A DNA stretch of 33,310 nucleotides, from the NCBI GenBank assembly GCA_958433005.1, contig CAUAWV010000025.1, positions 1-33,310 of the forward strand. The letters run 5' to 3'. Below the pieces are notes generated by a model. That model was not told where the DNA came from, did not search any database, and saw only the letters and a program-made list of their open reading frames with translations. Below, piece by piece: positions 30,053 to 33,310 of this stretch; position 1 is the first letter of the stretch, and every line of letters starts with the position of its first letter. Origin of the DNA: an uncultured Collinsella sp. (GTDB lineage Bacteria; Actinomycetota; Coriobacteriia; Coriobacteriales; Coriobacteriaceae). Position numbers and translations under genes: made by a program.

Positions 30053-30124
30053 AGGCGAGTGGTTAGTTTGTGGGCCTCAACGGCGGGCGCTGTAGCTTGC
30101 GGGGGCCTTACGAAAGGAGACACA

Positions 30125-31150
30125 ATGGCAGTAAAGGTTGCTATTAACGGCTTCGGTCGCATCGGTCGTCTGGCTTTCCGTCAGATGTTCGGTCATGAGG
30201 GCTCCGAGATTGTCGCTATCAACGACCTCACCTCTCCCGATATGCTCGCTTACCTGCTGAAGTACGACTCCACGCAGGGCAACTACGCTCGCGATCACGA
30301 GGTCGTTGCTGGCGAGGATTCCATCACCGTTGACGGCAAGGAGATCAAGATCTACAAGGAGGCCGACGCCAACAACCTGCCTTGGGGCGACCTCGACGTC
30401 GACGTCGTTCTCGAGTGCACCGGCTTCTACACCAGCAAGGCTAAGGCTCAGGCCCACATCAACGCTGGCGCCAAGAAGGTCGTCATCTCCGCTCCGGCCG
30501 GCAGCGATCTGCCCACCATCGTGTACAACGTCAACCACGAGACGCTGACCGCTGAGGACAACATCATCTCCGCCGCTTCCTGCACCACCAACTGCCTCGC
30601 CCCGATGGCCAAGGGTCTGAACGACTTCGCTCCCATCGTGTCCGGCATCATGACCACCATTCACGCCTGGACTGGCGACCAGATGCCGCTCGATGGCCCG
30701 CAGCGCAAGGGCAACAAGCGTCGTAGCCGCGCCTGCGCCGTCAACATCGTCCCCAACACCACCGGTGCTGCCAAGGCTATCGGCCTGGTTCTCCCCGAGC
30801 TCAACGGTAAGCTCATCGGTGCCGCCCAGCGCGTCCCGACGCCGACCGGCTCCATCACCAACCTCTACGCTGTCGTTGACAAGAAGGTCACCGTCGACGA
30901 GGTCAACGCCGCTATGAAGGCCTACGCTGCCACCATCTCCGAGACCTTCGGTTACAACGAGGACGACATCGTCTCCACCGACATCATCGGCGAGACCCAC
31001 GGCTCCATCTTCGACGCCACTCAGACCATGTGCTCTGACCTCGGCAACGGCCAGACCCTCGTTCAGGTCACCTCTTGGTACGACAACGAGAACTCTTACA
31101 CCTCTCAGATGGTCCGCACCATCAAGTACTTCGAGAAGTTCGTTGCTTAA
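30125..31150 (+). CDS. gap: glyceraldehyde-3-phosphate dehydrogenase, type I
   Basis: GapA (341 aa) oxidises glyceraldehyde-3-phosphate with NAD and phosphate in glycolysis. The Rossmann motif NGFGRIGR is at 8-15, the NAD-ribose-binding Asp lies in AINDL at 31-35, and the catalytic Cys153 is in SAASCTTNC. The C-terminal part has the usual WYDNENSYT motif. A PQRKGNKRRSRAC stretch replaces the more common loop before the NTTGAAKA segment. ATG 30125 has AAAGGAG 5 bases upstream; the frame open to 30023 runs through the promoter. Very strong preference for C-ending codons indicates high expression. Its own terminator follows, so it can be transcribed separately from pgk-tpiA. Confidence 0.97.
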   Translation: MAVKVAINGFGRIGRLAFRQMFGHEGSEIVAINDLTSPDMLAYLLKYDSTQGNYARDHEVVAGEDSITVDGKEIKIYKEADANNLPWGDLDVDVVLECTGFYTSKAKAQAHINAGAKKVVISAPAGSDLPTIVYNVNHETLTAEDNIISAASCTTNCLAPMAKGLNDFAPIVSGIMTTIHAWTGDQMPLDGPQRKGNKRRSRACAVNIVPNTTGAAKAIGLVLPELNGKLIGAAQRVPTPTGSITNLYAVVDKKVTVDEVNAAMKAYAATISETFGYNEDDIVSTDIIGETHGSIFDATQTMCSDLGNGQTLVQVTSWYDNENSYTSQMVRTIKYFEKFVA

Positions 31151-31187
31151 TTTAGCTTTTAGCGAATAGCTCGTTGAGCGTCTAAAG

Positions 31188-31234
31188 AAGGGCGCGGCCT
31201 TATAGGGCTTACACCCTAGGGTCGCGCCCTTTTT
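31188..31234 (+). terminator. Rho-independent terminator after gap
   Basis: A GC-rich stem (AAGGGCGCG from 31188 pairing with CGCGCCCTT at its far end) contains an inner TAGGG/CCCTA stem and is followed by TTTTT (31230-31234). It lies 37 bases after the gap stop and 56 bases before pgk. Confidence 0.85.
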
Positions 31235-31290
31235 ATAGGAAATCGTCTGCCGTAATGGGAGGCAGACACGTACGAAAGGTAGAAGCAAAC

Positions 31291-32481
31291 ATGGCCTTTA
31301 CCAAGAAGACCGTCCGCGACATCGATGTCGACGGCAAGCGCGTTCTCGTCCGCGTTGACTTCAACGTGCCTATCAAGGATGGCGTCGTTGGCGATACCAC
31401 CCGCATCAAGGCTGCCCTGCCCACCATCAACTACCTCGTTGAGCACAACGCTCGCGTCATCCTCATGAGCCACCTCGGCCGTCCCGATGGCACCGGCTTC
31501 CAGCCCGAGCTGTCCCTCGAGCCCGTCGCCAAGAAGCTCGCTGAGCTCTCTGGTCTCGATGTTGCCTTTGTCGCCGACACCTACGGCGAGAAGGCTGCTG
31601 AGGCTGTCGCCGCCGTCGAGCCGGGCAAGGTCCTCGTTCTCGAGAACGTCCGTTTTGACAAGCGTGAGAAGAAGAACGATCCCGAGATCGCCAAGAAGCT
31701 CGCTTCCTATGGTGACGTCTTCGTTCTCGATGCCTTCGGCACCGCTCACCGCGCCCAGGGTTCCGTCGTGGGCCCCGCCGCTTACCTGCCTGCCGTCGCC
31801 GGCTTCCTGCTCGAGAAGGAGGTCGACACGCTGACCGGCATCTTCGCCGAGCCCGAGCGCCCCTTCGTCGCTATCGTCGGCGGTTCCAAGGTTTCCTCCA
31901 AGATCGGCGTTCTCGATCACCTCATCGACTCCGCTGACACCCTGATCATCGGTGGCGGCATGGCCTACACCTTCTTCCTGGCTCAGGGTCTGACCGTCGG
32001 TCAGTCCCTCAAGGAAGAGGACTGGGTCGAGCGCGCCGGCGAGATGCTCAAGAAGGCCGAGGAGAAGGGCGTCAAGATCCTGCTCCCCATCGACAACCGC
32101 GTTGCCGATCACTTTGGCGAGGACGCTGTCCCCGAGGTTGTCGCTTCCGACGCTATCCCCGACGATCGTGAGGGCATGGACATCGGCCCCAAGACCGAGG
32201 AGCTCTACGCCGAGGCCGTCAAGGGCGCCAAGACCGTGTTCTGGAACGGCCCCATGGGCGTCTTCGAGTTCGACAACTTCGCTCACGGCACCCAGGCTAT
32301 CGCCGAGGCCGTCGCCGAGGCCGACTGCACCTCGATCATCGGCGGTGGCGACTCTGTCGCGGCTGTCAACAAGTTCAACCTGGCCGACAAGATGAGCTGG
32401 ATCTCCACCGGTGGTGGCGCTTCCATGGAGCTCGTCGAGGGTAAGGCCCTGCCCGGAGTGGAGGCGCTTCTCGATGCCTAA
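31291..32481 (+). CDS. pgk: phosphoglycerate kinase
   Basis: Pgk (396 aa) transfers phosphate from 1,3-bisphosphoglycerate to ADP. The signature VLVRVDFNVP is at about 18-27, the substrate-binding SHLGRP near 60, and the LENVRF segment near 115. FVAIVGGSKVSSKI near 190 and the C-terminal nucleotide-binding GGGDSVAAV loop complete the picture. The length is normal for a bacterial Pgk. I chose ATG 31291 because GAAAGGTAG lies about 10 bases upstream and the N-terminus then matches the family. The stop overlaps the tpiA start by 8 bases. Confidence 0.97.
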   Translation: MAFTKKTVRDIDVDGKRVLVRVDFNVPIKDGVVGDTTRIKAALPTINYLVEHNARVILMSHLGRPDGTGFQPELSLEPVAKKLAELSGLDVAFVADTYGEKAAEAVAAVEPGKVLVLENVRFDKREKKNDPEIAKKLASYGDVFVLDAFGTAHRAQGSVVGPAAYLPAVAGFLLEKEVDTLTGIFAEPERPFVAIVGGSKVSSKIGVLDHLIDSADTLIIGGGMAYTFFLAQGLTVGQSLKEEDWVERAGEMLKKAEEKGVKILLPIDNRVADHFGEDAVPEVVASDAIPDDREGMDIGPKTEELYAEAVKGAKTVFWNGPMGVFEFDNFAHGTQAIAEAVAEADCTSIIGGGDSVAAVNKFNLADKMSWISTGGGASMELVEGKALPGVEALLDA

Positions 32482-33241
32482 TCGCACCCTTCTTATCGCT
32501 GGTAACTGGAAGATGAACAACGACGTCGCCGAGGCCGCCAAGCTCGCCGATGAGCTGGCTCAGGCTCTGCCCGAGGTTCCGGCTGGCGTCGAGGTGCTCG
32601 TCTGCCCTCCGACCATTGACATCACCACGGTTCATGACCGTATTCAGGCTGCCCCCATCGCCCTCGGTGCTCAGAACGTGTACTGGGAGGCCAAGGGTGC
32701 CTTCACCGGTGAGTCCTCTTGCGACATGCTCAAGTCCGCTGGCTGCACCTACTGCATCATCGGTCACTCCGAGCGTCGCGACTACTTCCACGAGACCGAC
32801 GAGGATCAGAACAAGAAGGCCAAGGCCCTCGTTGCCGCCGGTCTTGTTCCCGTCTTCTGCTGCGGCGAGTCCCTCGAGGTCCGCGAGGCTGGCACCTATG
32901 TCGAGCACGTCGTGAACCAGGTCAAGGCTGGCCTTGCTGGTCTTGAGATCACCTGCCCCAAGCAGGTCGTCGTCGCCTACGAGCCCATCTGGGCTATCGG
33001 CACCGGCAAGACCGCTACCGCCGAGGACGCTCAGGAGGTCTGCGGCGCTATCCGTGAGACCCTCAAGGAGATGTTCGGCGAGGAGCTCGCCGACGGTATC
33101 CGCGTCCTGTACGGTGGTTCCGCTAAGCCCGGCAACATTGCCGAGCTCGTCGCCAAGCCTGACGTTGACGGCGCCCTCGTGGGCGGCGCTTCGCTCAAGG
33201 CTGCCGACTTCGCCTCTATGGTCGTCAAGGCAGGCGAGTAG
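32474..33241 (+). CDS. tpiA: triosephosphate isomerase
   Basis: TpiA (255 aa) interconverts dihydroxyacetone phosphate and glyceraldehyde-3-phosphate. The catalytic residues are visible as Lys13 in GNWKMN, His98 in IIGHSERR and Glu170 in AYEPIWAIGTG, and the phosphate loop VLYGGSAKPGN is near the C-terminus. The ATG lies inside the last codons of pgk (8-base overlap) with GTGGAGG upstream, which indicates coupled translation. The length matches the family. Confidence 0.97.
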   Translation: MPNRTLLIAGNWKMNNDVAEAAKLADELAQALPEVPAGVEVLVCPPTIDITTVHDRIQAAPIALGAQNVYWEAKGAFTGESSCDMLKSAGCTYCIIGHSERRDYFHETDEDQNKKAKALVAAGLVPVFCCGESLEVREAGTYVEHVVNQVKAGLAGLEITCPKQVVVAYEPIWAIGTGKTATAEDAQEVCGAIRETLKEMFGEELADGIRVLYGGSAKPGNIAELVAKPDVDGALVGGASLKAADFASMVVKAGE

Positions 33242-33246
33242 GACAT

Positions 33247-33310
33247 ATGGCACAGCGTCATCTTCCTGCACTCCTGATCATCATGGATGGCTGCGGCCTT
33301 GCTCCGGCTG
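33247..33310 (+). CDS. gpmI: phosphoglycerate mutase, 2,3-BPG-independent (5' end only)
   Basis: The window ends 21 codons into this gene. The visible N-terminus LPALLIIMDGCGL matches the metal-binding start of cofactor-independent phosphoglycerate mutase (usual LIILDGWG), with the conserved Asp-Gly present and the usual Trp replaced by Cys. The ATG is 5 bases after the tpiA stop, so gap, pgk, tpiA and gpmI form a glycolytic block. The call depends on very few residues plus context. Confidence 0.75.
   Translation, partial: MAQRHLPALLIIMDGCGLAPA

Noticed and set aside
30023..30124. A 34-codon upstream extension of gap
   Set aside because: It contains the probable -10 region and matches nothing in the GapA family; the start at 30125 has a strong ribosome binding site.
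31216..32541. A 441-codon minus-strand open frame opposite pgk
   Set aside because: It is antisense to a certain pgk gene and covers the terminator of gap.

Overview
The window looks like chromosomal DNA of a gut Coriobacteriia member, most likely Collinsella or a close relative. This is inferred from a moderately high GC content with C- and G-ending codons, AAAGGAG-type ribosome binding sites, an actinobacterial type of gene order (uvrC, rapZ, whiA, gap, pgk, tpiA) and an actinobacterial style RapZ P-loop ending in Arg-Thr. No tRNA, rRNA, CRISPR array, transposase or phage gene was recognised.

Left part (1-17178): coaE and a membrane-anchored lytic transglycosylase overlap, followed by uvrB and a strong terminator. 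A block on the minus strand then holds an LTA-synthase-type membrane sulfatase, an Mrp-type Fe-S carrier ATPase and two FAD flavoproteins. Divergent from it, uvrA begins after a LexA-box-like site, followed by a YbaK-type deacylase, the lipid II flippase murJ and uvrC. All three excision-repair genes uvrA, uvrB and uvrC are therefore within about 16 kb.

Middle part (17179-28024): a sialic-acid utilisation island. A 365-base leader with several inverted repeats precedes a Tat-type lipoprotein solute-binding protein, a permease, an unusual permease-ATPase fusion and a second ATPase of the peptide/SatABCD transporter family. Next come a CE7 (acetyl-xylan-esterase type) deacetylase, an overlapping degenerate paralogue of it that has lost its nucleophile, a NanA-family aldolase, a ROK kinase (NanK candidate) and NanE. 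The likely flow is import of sialic acid, removal of O-acetyl groups, cleavage to ManNAc and pyruvate, phosphorylation, and epimerisation to GlcNAc-6-P. NagA, NagB and a sialidase are not in the window. Two large hairpin-forming elements separate nanA, nanK and nanE.

Right part (27974-33310): rapZ and whiA, without the yvcK that usually lies between them, then gap, pgk, tpiA and the first codons of a phosphoglycerate mutase. A perfect 14-base palindrome (TTAAAACGTTTTAA) sits upstream of gap, and its core recurs upstream of the sialic-acid island. The most unusual items are the esterase/pseudo-esterase pair, the repeat-rich leader of the transporter, the nested hairpin before nanE, and a UvrC with an altered cysteine cluster.
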